From NCBI GenBank assembly GCA_964035545.1, contig OZ037768.1:13640175-13704174 (forward strand): a stretch of DNA of 64,000 nt, written 5' to 3'. This document shows, piece after piece, positions 15,451 through 42,009 of the stretch (within the stretch, counting starts at the first letter, position 1; every line of letters starts with the position of its first letter). The position numbers and the translations under genes were made by a program. The notes beneath the pieces were generated by a model, which saw nothing but the letters and a program-made list of their open reading frames with translations, did not search any database and was not told the DNA's origin. The DNA is from Bugula neritina. Lineage: Eukaryota > Bryozoa > Gymnolaemata > Cheilostomatida > Bugulidae.

Positions 15451-18400
15451 ATGCCTGGTGTGCCTAATCAGGAAACGGCTCATGGTAAGGGCTAACTTAG
15501 ACATTTTTGAGAACGGTTTAAAGCTAAAATGTGCTGATGTTTTCATTGTAAATTTCTTTTTTCGGTGTTGAGATTTATTTAGAAATACCAATGAATAGTA
15601 AGAGCTTCTGTATACTTTTATATTCCTGTCAACAATTGATTTTTTTAATGCCTAAACAGATGTTCTCTTAAGGGAGAAGTATGTGCTCTTTTCAAAAGAA
15701 TTTTTCGCAGTGAAATTTCTTACTTTAAATATGGTTAGAAATGAGATATTTTTGATCCAGTTATTCTCTTTAATAGTTTATTTTATTAGTATTGTTCAGA
15801 TGGTATCTATGTTTTCAATCTATAAAGTTACATTCACAATAGTTTATGTCTATTTATAGTTTGCATTATTGTTTTTTATTGGATTTATCAAATAGAGATC
15901 TGATCTCTTGATTTGTTCTGTAGAGGCCTTGGTAAGGGTCTGCAATGAGATAGATCAGTCTGGCGCTGGAGGTACGCCCGAGGATTATGCTTTTATTAGA
16001 GCAATCTTACAAGATGTTGTGGTTGATGCCATGTTTCAGGTAAGGTGGTGTTTTCTCGTCTATAATCAGACTTGATTACTTCTTCCACTCTTACTCTTGA
16101 ATCTCTAATGCATTTCTTATCTCATTTGTGTAGTGGTTGAGATGTTGTTGATACAAGGCACTTGAATATTTTATAGTGGTGATTATGAGTTTTATGGGAT
16201 CTCAAAGGTATGCTTCAATGCTTAGCTCATTGTGAGAGAGAATTCATTGGATGCTGCATGAACCGTGTAGTGTATAAAGAGTATTTTTAGTTTGAACTGT
16301 CTAGTGTAAACTATTGCATGGAACATCAGTTGTCTAGTCCGATAAGCTACAGTGTACAGTATATGCTTACAGTTATAGTTGACTGCAGTTACATCCCAGA
16401 ATTAAGTTATGTTGCATAGCAGGAGGCCTGCCCTTATACTTTCTTGGAATTTAAATGCAATATTCAAAAATGTATTTATATTAGTTTCTAAACAGTGTCG
16501 ATAGTATTAAGAACACATTGCTTTGCCACTTATATTTAAGCAGCTTGCTCTATTATCATTCTACCTATTAGCTCACTATACCTATTGTTGTGTGCACAGT
16601 AAAAGGATTATGTTTGTGGGGCTATGAACTGTGAGTCAAGTCACTGGCCATGTATGACAGCCTCTACCCTTCTAACTGCAGACTCATGAGAAGCTGAATG
16701 AGCCAGTAGAACCAGCGGATCACTTCGCTAGCGATGCAGTGAACAAACTTCTCGACTTCCTCGATCAAGATCCCGGGATGAAGAGTAACCCTGACATTAG
16801 AGAGTTGTTTAATGTGCTGGCTGATCGGGACATGCAAGCTGTGTTGATGGCTCATGATGACATAGCCAGGAAGAGCTTTGAGCCTCTGCAGCAACCCCCA
16901 GAGGAGATTGAGCATCATGAACCCCCTCCCAAACAATCGCCCCCTCCTCAGCAACGTAATCACACTGAGGAGAATGATGCAGCTAAGATTGTCACAGTTA
17001 GAAAACAGCCCGGTCAACCACTGGTTAGTTGTAACTATATAGATACAACTGTTGTCCAATGGTAGTTATATATTTAGTGTACCCGGCTAGTTGGATGTAA
17101 ATTACTTGTGATTTGTTTTGTAGCTGGTAATGATGGTGTATGACTTGAACTTTATACATCTTTTGTAATACTGTATAGCAAAAGATCTTTGGAGTTGTAA
17201 AGTGGGCCCAAATATAGCATGAAATAATTTCAATAAATTATTATGTCAGTTTACAGTGAAATAGGGTTGTAAGAGCTATAACCTTAGAAATATTAATAGT
17301 GATATCTATTATCGTAACTTGATGCTGAATGAGTGCATCAAATATGCCGTGTGTGACTTGGATATGATACTATGTTTTGAAATTGCATCAACAGTTTACA
17401 GTTACTAAACTGCCATTTTATCCCCATTTTTCATAGAAATTGATTAAGCAGTGAAACAAAACGATATATTGAGCTTTATGTTGTATATAACAGGGTATAA
17501 CTGTGGCAAATGATGAATCTATCAACCCTGATCAGCTGTTTGTAATAAGAATAGCAGAGAATAGTCTCACTGCCAAACAGAATCTTATACAAGTTGGAGA
17601 TGTTATAGCCGAGGTTAATGGAATACCAGTAAAGACCTCTGATCAGCTGGGGGACGCTATTCGCCAGAGTGGCCCAGAAATTAGATTCATGGTCATACCT
17701 GGTGGTGCAAACACCACCAGTGGGAAAATTAACCAGGTATAAACCGATCACAGTGATTTGTAAGTTTGTAGCTCTCTCAGCCAGACATAGATATATGCAA
17801 TATTACTGCAGGTAAAAAGTGTGTAATATGTAAGAAAGATATTCTTAAGTAGGCTATTATACTATTGAATTTGTGTGTCATAGCTGCAGGTACACACAAT
17901 CATTACATCATCCAAGTGGTATGACAAGTTATGCTGTGCATTTTTACTTGTAAAATAGTCAACATAGTTACATAATGTTGATGCAATCACATGAATGTTA
18001 AATTTTTATTGTTTCACTTTTGCACTTGGATTTGTTTTTAGAGATACTTAAAAGCACACTTTGCTTATAACCCATTTAAAGACACACGAATAAGCGCTCC
18101 ATCCCTTGGACTTGCATTTGAACAAGAAGATATTCTTCTTATCAACAAGGTGACAAGTTATTTTAAATACATTTCCCATATGCTTTTGTATGGATTTCTG
18201 TAATGTTTTAAAATTTCTCATAAAGTTTTTGTACTGCCTAATGGAGTATTGCTTTTTTATAGGACGTTGATAAAAACTGGTGGGAGTGTGAAAATCTACG
18301 TACAGGCGCTACTGGTAACATTCCATCTCCAACTTTTGAGGAGCGAAGAAGGCACATGGCTCAAGCTCCACCTGATAAGGCTAAAAGCTCATGTATGTGC

Positions 18401-20385
18401 CACGGTTTTGAAATCTATCAACATTATTATAGAACTAAGCTTTATCAGTTCTCCTTTTTATTTGGCATATTTTCTGCCTTTCAAGAGTGTTGCAACAAAA
18501 TATTTTGTAGTTATTTACTCTGCTTGCTTTGTACTAGCAATCAATCATTTTTATCTCAATGTAGTATATAGCTTTATTGTAATATACAAACAAATTGTTC
18601 CAATTGTTTTTAGCTATTTTATTTCTGATAAACTATGGATTCGTAGTTCAATTTGAAGTAAATACTTCTAGTTGAACTAAATTGTAAAGTTGAACCAGTT
18701 ATTGTCTGGGTTTGCCTGTGTGACCATCTGTAGATCAAGAGATTATTATATTCAACCTGGAGTGTTACTGAAAATTTCAGTTTAATCTGCATTTAAACTC
18801 CATTGGCGGTCTCTACAAACACTTTGTTATCCATCCATCCTAACATTTTAATCATCCATATCTATTTTTAAAGTTTTGTGTGGCCTTGGCAAAAAGAAGA
18901 AAAAGCCTGACCCAAAGAATGCTCCTACAAAACAAGGTAGGAGTAGCCGATTAGTTGCCAGCTTTCAGGATTTTCCTTGTTTCTTATTGGAAATTTTCTT
19001 ATGTTGCTTTTTGATGAATTTAAATTCAAATGTTCATATACATTTAATGTGTTACATGTCTTTATTTTTCATTCATTTCATTTCAAGTTTTGATAGCTTG
19101 ACTGGTTTTTACTGTAATTATTAGTATTGGTATTTAGCATTCCTTCTAGAATATACTAACTTTTCATTTCAGATCAAGGCCCTCTCATATTGTATGAAGA
19201 AGTGATAAAAGTCAAACCATTCCGTCATAAGTGCTTAGTTCTCGTTGGAGCTCAGGGTATTGGAAGGCGTAGTATCAAAAACAGGCTTATACAGATGATA
19301 CCTAAGAAGTTTGGTGCACCTACTCCAAACACTTCTAGGCCAATGAGAGATGGAGAAGAAGCTGGGAGAAACTATCACTTCTTAACGCGGGAAGAAATGG
19401 AAGTGGATATAAAAAATGGCAAATACTTAGAATTTGGAGAGTTGAATAATAATTACTACGGGACGTCATTGTCAGCATTGAAAGTAGTTACAGATGCTGG
19501 CAAAACCTGTATTGTGGATCCTAAATCAGCCGTAAGTTCTCTTATTAAGTGTAAATGGCAACATCACATTGATGAAGAACCTTGTATGCACCTGTACCAT
19601 CAGTATTGACTACTGGCTGTTGAAATTTTGCATTGTTTTGTTGTTTTTTAGGCTCTGGCAAAGTTGAGAACTATTGATTGGATGCCTTTCGTTGTGTTTA
19701 TTAAACCAACCAATGCTGACTCATTAAGGCAGATGAACCTGCAAGCTATCAACGATGGCGTTGACACACAAAGAAAGACGGTAACCTTTTAAATTTGACT
19801 GATCTTGATCGTTTTTACTAATTTACTATTTTCTCTGCTCTATTTTCTACTCCATCATACTTTTTAATATTACAGGATGTTGAAATCGACCGTATCATTG
19901 AAGAGACCCAGAAAATTCAGCGTCAGTACATCCACTTCTGTGACACAAGCATTCCATATGATAACTTTGAAAGTACATGTAAAACGATCTTGCAGCTGCT
20001 AGAGAGTGCAGACTCAACTCCACAATGGGTGCCATTATCCTGGGTTAGTCAATAATTGGATGTTGCCTGCAAATTCTTGCAGTATAGCTGTAATGATTGT
20101 ATTAGAATTTTATCAGCATACAATTGATTGGTTTAGTTGATCAACTCATTGTAAACTGTAATGTTAACCATATTGTAATGTTTCTCATTATGACTATAGA
20201 TATTGCATTTCTGATTATTTTATGATCCATGACTAGCTTGTAATCACCATAGGCCACTCTTGTGGTTTGTGATAAAGATCTCCATCAGTCGTAAAGTCAT
20301 GATTTACATCACTAGTGGAGCTCTAATTATTATGGATATGTTTTTTTACCTCTAGGAACCTGAAACAGAGCGACTTCCGCTATAG
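15451..20385 (+). CDS. MPP2/MPP6-type p55 MAGUK scaffold, 11 exons
   Basis: Membrane-associated guanylate-kinase-like scaffold of the p55/MPP family, which organises junctional and synaptic membrane complexes. Exons: 15451-15484, 15924-16039, 16682-17023, 17494-17736, 18042-18149, 18263-18392, 18874-18936, 19173-19531, 19652-19780, 19876-20043 and 20356-20385. All phases agree; total 573 residues (human MPP2 552, MPP6 540). The N-terminus MPGVPNQETA resembles that of MPP2. L27 repeats follow, with THEKLNE and LLDFLDQDP. Then a Pro-rich linker (EPPPKQSPPP), a PDZ domain (GQPLGIT ... VGDVIAEVNGIPV), an SH3 domain (YLKAHFAYNPF ... NWWECEN) and a lysine cluster (GLGKKKKKP) in the hook. The guanylate-kinase-like domain starts LVLVGAQGIGRRSIKN. 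As in other MAGUKs, this P-loop lacks the GK[ST] needed for catalysis. The last 30-bp exon adds EPETERLPL beyond the usual SW end. MPP2 and MPP6 are not separated outside vertebrates, so no single symbol is given. Confidence 0.88.
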
Positions 20386-20495
20386 ATAATGGAGAGAGTT
20401 TTCTGCCCATGCACTAAGATGCAGGAAGGTTTAACAACACTTAAAATCCATTCCAATAGATTATATTACATGCCATTTATTTATGCATTATATTA

Positions 20496-20501
20496 AATAA
20501 A
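20496..20501 (+). terminator. poly(A) signal of the MAGUK gene
   Basis: AATAAA about 110 bp after the MAGUK stop codon. Position fits a short 3' UTR; use is inferred. Confidence 0.45.
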
Positions 20502-21760
20502 TATGGGCCATTTATTATCTTATAGTTATATATACATACAATATATGATATACGATAAATGTACTTTTTAAGTATTTCAGGTTTTAGTCTTGGCAATTCT
20601 AATATGTAGATGTAATATTAGTAATTATAGTGCACATTTCAGATCCTTACATGGTTTGTACTTTTTGAGCAAATGCCAACCTTGCAAGCTTTCTAAGTTC
20701 CTTCAATTTGTTTATTCCTCCAATTTGTTTAGTGCACTATAAAAAAATTTCATTGTTTTTGACTTAAATTTTTCCATGGGAATTGTCTGTCATTTTATTA
20801 AGAGACAAGTGCATTTCATGCTTAGATTTCTAATGGTTTAAAATGGTTCAAAATGCTAAGTCGAATTAATTTATTCGAATGTTTAACAAAATTATAGTAA
20901 TTGCAAGACATTTGTTGAAGTCAATGTAATGTTATATTTCAACATCCATGTTCATAGTTCTGTGCAATTTGTTCCTAAACCTGAAGAAACCATCATGTCA
21001 AATTTGAGAAATGGTACTCAATCACATTTGTCCATCATTTTATTGTCTAAAGGCCACTTGATCATGTTTTCTCAATTTTTATGCTCTTGTACATTTGTAC
21101 AATAATTCAATAGCAGTCGCTGTTTAGAACACTGAATTTACTTTCGCACTATTTTTGATTGGTTTCTGTTTTGCATTTGGATTCTGTACGTAGATTTTTT
21201 AATCTAACATTATTTCCCTACCTATTTTTTAGTAAAAGTTATGTGTGCCTGATTCTGTAGGACCTATAATTAATAGTTGTGGTTTTACTTTTTTTTAAGA
21301 TTGAAGTCCTGTAATATGTAATAACATATGTTATGTATATATGTGTGGTTAATCACTACATTTATCAGAATCTAGCATTTGAATTTTAATAGCTTGTTAG
21401 CAATTTTTCTCAAAATATGTTTTTTGTATATTGATTGTCGACTTTTAATCTCTATGACTAATCAATTTTCCTCTTAATAAAATTTCACTGCTTTTCCTAT
21501 CCTATTAAAATAATGTGCATGCATAGTATATTATAACTGAAAGCACATGTTACTAGATAAGTTAACCAGTGCTCAATGAGCATTAGATGCAGTTCTTGAA
21601 AACAATATCTTAAGGCAATTCAAGTTGTGTGAATATTTTTTAACATATATTAATATGGCTTAGCTTTATATCAACCAATAAACTCATACGTATGTTGATG
21701 CATATAAAAGAAGTAATGCACATATAACACATGCAGTTGGTGGTTTCAAAATGTATTTTG
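20502..21760. other. noncoding intergenic stretch
   Basis: AT-rich DNA without a convincing exon, RNA gene or repeat. It may include a longer 3' UTR of the MAGUK gene. Confidence 0.45.
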
Positions 21761-21836
21761 TGGCCCCCATGGTGTAATGGTAGCACACTAGCTTGCTCTT
21801 TGGTAGACTGCTGTTTGATTTCTGGTTGGGCAGTTA
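21761..21836 (+). mobile_element. tRNA-like SINE head (degenerate)
   Basis: GGCCCCCATGGTGTAATGGT at 21762-21781 is a good A-box and D-arm match to tRNAs of the Glu/Gln/Gly type. About 45 bp on, GTTTGATTTCTGGTTGGGC resembles a decayed B-box and 3' acceptor (normally GGTTCGATTCC). The anticodon arm is not clean and the T-arm is damaged, so this is a SINE fragment or tRNA pseudogene. No target-site duplication was identified. Confidence 0.55.
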
Positions 21837-21966
21837 TTCTACATGAGCAACAATAAAAATACCTCTGCTGTTGAAACAAGCCATGGTGAAGGTTGTGAAT
21901 GTTTTTACCAAGTTGTCAACAGCTTTGAACGAGTAAAAGAACCATAGCACTCAGTAAATGGTTCTA

Positions 21967-22002
21967 ACCACCGAACTGGAAAATATTTTCCAGCTCAGTG
22001 GT
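21967..22002. repeat. 36-bp near-perfect palindrome
   Basis: The two 18-bp halves, centred on AAAATATTTT, are reverse complements apart from two mismatches. The core GAACTGGAAAATATTTTCC is closely matched by another palindrome at 42572-42602, so this may be the end of a dispersed hairpin element. Confidence 0.6.
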
Positions 22003-22379
22003 TCGAGCTGTAAGAGTAACTTTCTTATTAAAAAGATAAACAACTCTTCCACGTGCCTGTATTCGAGCCGGAGCGATGAGCAGCATTGGAATAATGAAAT
22101 CGGATATTTCATTGGCTGCACGTATAACCCACTTAGGTAAACATATTCATTTTGTGCGGTGTACTTAAAGATGGCGTCTTTTATTAAAAGTTTTTCAAGT
22201 TGATAAATTGATGCTGAACCTGCTGTAGTAACTATTCATTACACACACTTGATACATTATTCAAGCTGTTAATGCTTATCATGAATTGCATAAAACAAAA
22301 AGCTAGTAACTTCCTGCCTTGTGTCAATTTTGTCTCTAGCATTTTGAGGTAATAAACTTGAAGTTAAAGTTAACTAAAA

Positions 22380-22740
22380 CTTAGTTAATAGTAAATGTAA
22401 TACTTATACTAATAATACTTACTTATAGTTATACTAATAGTAATAGTAATACAAAGTGAGAGTACAGGCATAGTTATTAACCTTACTATTGCTGTATTAG
22501 TATTAGTATTGCTAAACTAGTAATAATGTTTTAATAACTAATAGATTATTATAGATTAGTAATAGTTAGTAATACTAAGTCTAATACTTATACTAATACT
22601 AATAGTAATAGTAATCATACTGATGATCACACCGAATAGTAAAACTAAATTCGAAATACTAAAAGTAATACTAATAGTAATAGTAACACCAAGTCTAATA
22701 GTAATACTAAGTCTAATAGTAATAGTAATACTAGTACAGT
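22380..22740. repeat. degenerate TAGTAN repeat block
   Basis: Made of AGTAATACTAATAG-type words in both orientations, like the blocks at 12360 and 14330. Frames across it read as Ser/Thr/Ile repeats and are not genes. Confidence 0.7.
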
Positions 22741-23367
22741 ATGAGCATAATCTCAGCACACACACTTGAAAGTTGTACTTCAACTTTTGCTACTACTACT
22801 ACGAGTACTAGATTTGTAGTGGTAGTCATATTTGAATTTGTACTTATAGTCTTGCACCTATGCAGGCTAGCTTATTTGTTTCTATATTAAAATGACAATA
22901 TGAATGTTTTTTCTGCCTGCAATCATTTTTAGTGAATGTCAGAGTTGGTTGTTGTGAAGGTTACACTTCATACTTTATTACTTGTTCTTATCTCCACCTT
23001 GAAAACTGTAAAAATTAAATTCCATGAACTCCACCGGCATTTATTTACACTTACAGTTATCAAATCATTGTTTGTTATAGCAAATTTATATTCCTTGGAA
23101 TGGAAGTTAAACATGCTGAGTTTCAAAAACCACTAAATTTTTAAATGAAATAGAAAGTGATGTTGAGGGTCAAAGCTCGAAGCCCAGCAGTCACTCACAG
23201 TGACTGTCAACTGGAAAATATATTTACTTTGATATGCAGTTTTCATGCTTATTTCTTTGGCTTAGAATTTAACGGTTAATAGTTAGTAGTACTATTAGCA
23301 TATTTTATTTTGTGCTCGCAGGCAGTTACTTATACATTTATGTCTTTAATCTGGTGTATTTTTATAG

Positions 23368-24965
23368 ATCAGAGCTGCATGTCAGTGCTGTCTGTAATTG
23401 GAAATGGAAGCGCTCACCTAATAAAGCTCATGAACTACCAGAGCCTATTAAAACATCACTGGGCCGCCTTGTTTCTAGAGGCATGGTGCCAAAAGATCTT
23501 CCTACTGGCTACACAGCCAAACCTATAAAGGTAGTGAAAACTGGTGGTAGGGGTGTTACAGGTATGTTGATTATCAATTATTGCTCCAGCTTCATAATTA
23601 TCTAGCTTTGAAATTACATCTTGTTTTTTCCTGTTAAAAGCGAGATATTTTCTCAAGATATGTATTGATAATTTCTAGGCCGAATCGAAATTAGAAGAAT
23701 TGGTGGTGGGAAGCCTGTAGTATGGCACATGGCAGATCTGGTGAGGATATCATCTCAAGAAGCTGATCCAAAAATAGAAGTTGTTAAAGACATCATAAGT
23801 GAACAAACTAGGTATGAATAAAATATATCTGTTATAACTGTCGTGTTTTTCTACTACAAGTTTGTCACTTGACCAAAAAAAATTTTTAGGCTTAATGTAT
23901 TTGTATGTTGAATTTAGATCGGCGTACTTGGCCCTTGTAGTTGGTGGAGAACACAAGAGGTGGATATTAGCTACTGCCAATATGAAGGTCGGAGATATTA
24001 TTCAGAGTACCAGAGAAATACCTGCAGTGCCAAGTTAGTCTCAACATAATTTTACTTTTGGCAGTGCTTTTTTCTAGAAATCATGTCTTTATTTTTCAGT
24101 TGGTGAGTAATACTGAAAAGTACATTTTCAAATTCATCAGTTTCAGGTCAACCAGGAGATAGTCATCCGGTTGGAGCATTGGCTATAGGAACTCAGGTAC
24201 TGTCATAATTATTTGAATAAATGCCGAGACATTCTTTAAACATGATTTTAAAATGTGATATTTGTAATAAGTTGTAGTTATAGAATTAGTGTTTACCCGT
24301 CATTATTTCTTATTATTACTCTGAGCAGTAGGTATGATGATTTTTAGGTATGCGCTGTTGAGAGGTTTCCTTATGGTGGTAGCAAAGTTGCAAACTCAGC
24401 TGGAAGTAGCACAATAATTAAGAAGAAAGTTGGAGATAAAGTGTACTTGCAAATGCCTTCGAAACGCGAAATGGTTGTGGATGAGAATTGCTTATGCGTA
24501 GTTGGAAGAATTTCAAATATTAACAAGTAAGCAAAGATATTTGTGTGTGCATTGATATGCACTTTACCTAAATATACCCATCAACTATGTTGCTATTAGA
24601 CATCGCTTCATGGTTTGTTTCATGTGATGCATATCAGTGTGGCGAAAATGGAGTTGACTGTTCAAGTATTAGATCTTCAACTAAATTATTTCTTATATAA
24701 TTCTCTAACCATGCAATATAAATATAGCTAACTTTTCTTTAGAAATAAGATAGTGCTGGGTAAAGCAGGCGCTTCTAGATGGTTGGGCATTCGACCGAAA
24801 AGCGGGTTGTGGATGAGAAAAACAGGCTTGCACGGCCGTAAAATTAAGCCTCTGAAAAAGCCTAGGCTTTACGAGGAACCCAAAGAAGAAGAAGTAGAAT
24901 ACAAAACATTCACAGTTGATCCATGTTTATTTAATAGAAAACGCAGAGGTTTATCATATTTTTGA
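23368..24965 (+). CDS. MRPL2: mitochondrial ribosomal protein L2 (uL2m), 5' exon missing
   Basis: Large-subunit protein of the mitochondrial ribosome, homologous to bacterial L2/uL2, which binds near the peptidyl-transferase centre. Exons seen: 23368-23561, 23679-23811, 23918-24033, 24147-24196 (24141 is also in frame), 24348-24526 and 24743-24965. Phases agree throughout. Family signatures: [11 protein letters not shown], the RIGGG loop, [36 protein letters not shown] and the C-terminal [16 protein letters not shown]. The first exon shown enters in phase 2, so a 5' exon with the start and presequence lies upstream and was not identified. The tail ([15 protein letters not shown] and a basic end) is longer than I recall for the vertebrate protein. 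The stop lies 113 bp from the SPG7 stop on the other strand. Confidence 0.9.
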
Positions 24966-25011
24966 ACAAACATCTATTCAATGTTTTATGTATATGTTAA
25001 AAATTTAAAAA

Positions 25012-25030
25012 AATAAAATTTGTCAATAAA
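25012..25030 (+). terminator. two poly(A) signals of MRPL2
   Basis: AATAAA occurs at 25012-25017 and 25025-25030, about 50-65 bp after the MRPL2 stop and before the SPG7 stop on the other strand. The two transcripts probably have very short or overlapping 3' UTRs. Confidence 0.5.
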
Positions 25031-25078
25031 TTTACTATACACCGATCCTATTTACAAAGTTCCACAGAAGCTAGCTTG

Positions 25079-39594
<14,516 letters not shown>

Positions 39595-40329
39595 CTCACT
39601 GAAAACAAAACAAACTTTTATGCTGAATCTTTTCAATACTATTAATAAAAGAGCACTGAAGACCAAATTAGCTAGTTAGTTTTTGCAAAACATAATGGGG
39701 CCTTAACCGCAGATATGCGAATAATTTAACTACGGTTGATCCCACAATAAAATAATGTAGCTCACCAGCACATCTCATAAATATAAACTAGATACAATCG
39801 AGATGGTGAACAGATATATGATAACAGGAAAAATGTACACACAAAACTTTTTAAAAATACTTTGTTCATCACATTCAGCACTAACCTATTACTTTTTTTG
39901 ATTAACTATATCTATGACTATAGTCATGTAGTTATATAATACTGATACTCGTACCTCAACATGGTCATGAACAAGTTCAACATAATTCAAGGACGCTAAT
40001 CACAATTGCTCTTATAATAATGATCAACATCATCATTATGATGACTTGACGATGATCAGGTTTTTGTTGAACATTATTTACTAACAGTAGTAGTAGTGGC
40101 TGTTATAGGTTAAAATCGAATTACTATTTAAGCTTAGTTGCTATGATGAAGTCACTTTGTAAAAATTAAAAACGCTTCTGGTAACACCTACAAGCACAAA
40201 ATTGTTGCTTGTTGCTTTAGTTTGGGTTTATCATAAGTCTGAATAAATATATTCTCACATATAGCTAAGTTGAGTTTTAAGTTTTAATTGTAATGTATAG
40301 AATTTTGGCGCATAGCTGAGTTTGTGTTA
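39595..40329. other. noncoding, upstream of SPG7
   Basis: The SPG7 promoter and 5' UTR should lie here on the minus strand. Nothing distinctive was recognised except an imperfect GATCATC/GATGATG inverted stretch near 40020-40060. Confidence 0.4.
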
Positions 40330-41800
40330 TGAGGTAGCATCTTCAAATCTCTAATGCTTCAAATTAGAAAACTGCTGTGAAAAGACTTCGGAGATGCAGA
40401 AATAGATGTTGGTTCCCCTCTTTTAGTAGATTGAGAGTTGATTAACCGATTTAAATTTAGTAGTTCATCATCAGCAGATGACAGTGTTTTATGGCGCTTT
40501 TCATCCGAGCATATTTTCATTAAAAAAGTCAATGTGATTTCTTCGCCAGCTTACAAGTGCTTTAAGCTGTAGTTCAGTGCGAGCATCACTAATGCCACAT
40601 CTCCTTTTAAGATTAGCAATAAACTTGATAGCTTGGTTTTGGACATGTTCAACTTCATCACAGGTGCTTTTGTTAGTTGAATCTCACAATGGGTCTGCAT
40701 ATTCAAGAATAGGCCTAATAGACTTCAGTTTTGTTTTTGTTTTGTTTTTATATCGTTGTCGATTGTATGTTTAATACAGCCAAGTACTTTGCTCACATTG
40801 TTGACTTTGGGTGTAATGTGTCTGTCAAATTTGAGTTTGTACTGCATGATTTCATTGGGGTATTTGACATATTTAACTGTCTTGAAAGAAGTGTATATAG
40901 TTGTAATAGGTGATTAGTTTTTTTCAAATATCATAACTTTGTTTTTATCAGTGGCAAGTGTCATTTTCCATTTAAGTGACCATCTATAAAGTGAGTTTAG
41001 GTCTCTCTAAAAGGCTTGCTTTTGTATTCCGTTGTCAACTTCAGCATATAGAGGTGTGTCGTTGGCATATAGACTGACTTTGCATGTAACAATTTGGGGA
41101 TATATTTGATGTAGTTACGAAAAAATGTTCGCTTAAGGACCAACTCTTGAGGGACTCCAGATGTTACACCTAGCTAAGACGACTCTGTCCCTTTGATCAC
41201 GGCTTTTTGGCTTCTGTTAGTCAGGAAGCTCTGCACCAATTTCTAAATTTGCTTGACTTTCGCCATGAGTAGTAAGTGAGGAAGTTTATCTGAGGCCTTC
41301 TTGAGGTATAAGATTACTGCATGAGTAGTTGATGAGTTGTTGGCTACTCCTGCAAGGTAATGAAAAGTTGGTCACAACTGGGTGTGACAGGAAAGGTCAC
41401 GTCTAAAGCCATGTTGTCTATTAAATCTTGTGGTTTATTTAGTTGGTGCAGTACAATATGCTCTAGAATTTTACAGGAGATACTCCTCAATGAAATAACG
41501 CCATTGTTGTTTTTTCACCTTTCTTGTATATAGAAGTGAAGCTGACAGTCTTCCATGCACCTGGGAGTACGCCTTGCTTTAAGAAAGCGGAGAAAATATG
41601 CTGAAGACATTCTATGTTGATATGAGGGCTTTTTAGTGATTGATTGGCAAGTGCGGATATGGCTTGGGCTGGTGATTTACTACTTTTAACGTTCTTAATA
41701 AGTTTTTCAACATCACCCAATGTGATGGGGGAAACGATTGTTTGTGCTGAAATAAGTGAGAGCTTCAATACACTTTCCTGATGGCAAAAATGCAAGTTAA
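40330..41800 (-). mobile_element. LINE reverse-transcriptase remnant
   Basis: Minus-strand pieces of a non-LTR reverse transcriptase, in order from 41795 down. First come ITLGDVEKLIKNVKSSKSPA and GAWKTVSFTSIYKKGEK. Then, after a frame change, SLRSISCKILEHIVLHQLNK and LIDNMALD. Next are VTSGVPQ and a decayed active-site region, then the C-terminal part with VEHVQNQAIKFIANLKRR and ALVSWRRNHIDFFNENM. Several stops and frame changes show it is long dead. The order matches Jockey/CR1-like LINEs, but the clade cannot be fixed. The 5' part is missing; the GC-rich minisatellite begins directly beyond it. Confidence 0.8.
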
Positions 41801-41814
41801 CATATCGGGTAAGG

Positions 41815-41985
41815 TAACTAGTAGTAGTAGGAGTAGCAGTAGAAGTAGCAGTATTAGTAGCAGTAGTAGCAGGAACGGTATTGTACTATCGGTGGTGGTG
41901 GTGGCAGCGGCGGTGGTGGCAGCGGCGGTGGTGGCAGCGGCGGTGGTGGCAGCGGCGGTGGTGGCAGCGGCGGTGGTGGTGGTAC
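41815..41985. repeat. GC-rich trinucleotide and 15-bp minisatellite
   Basis: AGTAGTAGTAGG/AGCAGTAG repeats pass into about five near-perfect copies of the 15-mer GGCAGCGGCGGTGGT (about 41897-41976). The G-run spacing on the plus strand would allow G-quadruplex folding. Read in one frame it encodes Gly-Gly-Gly-Gly-Ser repeats, in others Ala/Val repeats, but there is no evidence that it is translated. Confidence 0.85.
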
Positions 41986-42009
41986 TCTTTGAGTTTGACG
42001 TTGGAAAGG

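Larger units (their letters stand above)
21837..23367. other. noncoding region upstream of MRPL2
   Basis: It contains a palindrome (21967-22002), a TAGTAN repeat block (about 22380-22740) and otherwise plain AT-rich DNA. The missing first exon of MRPL2 should lie here. A 38-codon frame starting MLRVKARSPAVTH at 23160 looks like a mitochondrial presequence, but no donor in the right phase was found, so it is not called. Confidence 0.4.

Noticed and set aside
16664-17059. 131-codon minus-strand open frame.
   Set aside because: It lies antisense to the MAGUK L27 exon (16682-17023), whose frame is clearly conserved.
21761-21836. Functional tRNA gene.
   Set aside because: The A box is good, but the anticodon arm does not pair cleanly and the T-arm is mutated, so a SINE head or tRNA pseudogene is more likely.
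23160-23276. Short frame MLRVKARSPAVTH as the missing first exon of MRPL2.
   Set aside because: It resembles a mitochondrial presequence, but no donor in the phase needed by exon 23368 was found.
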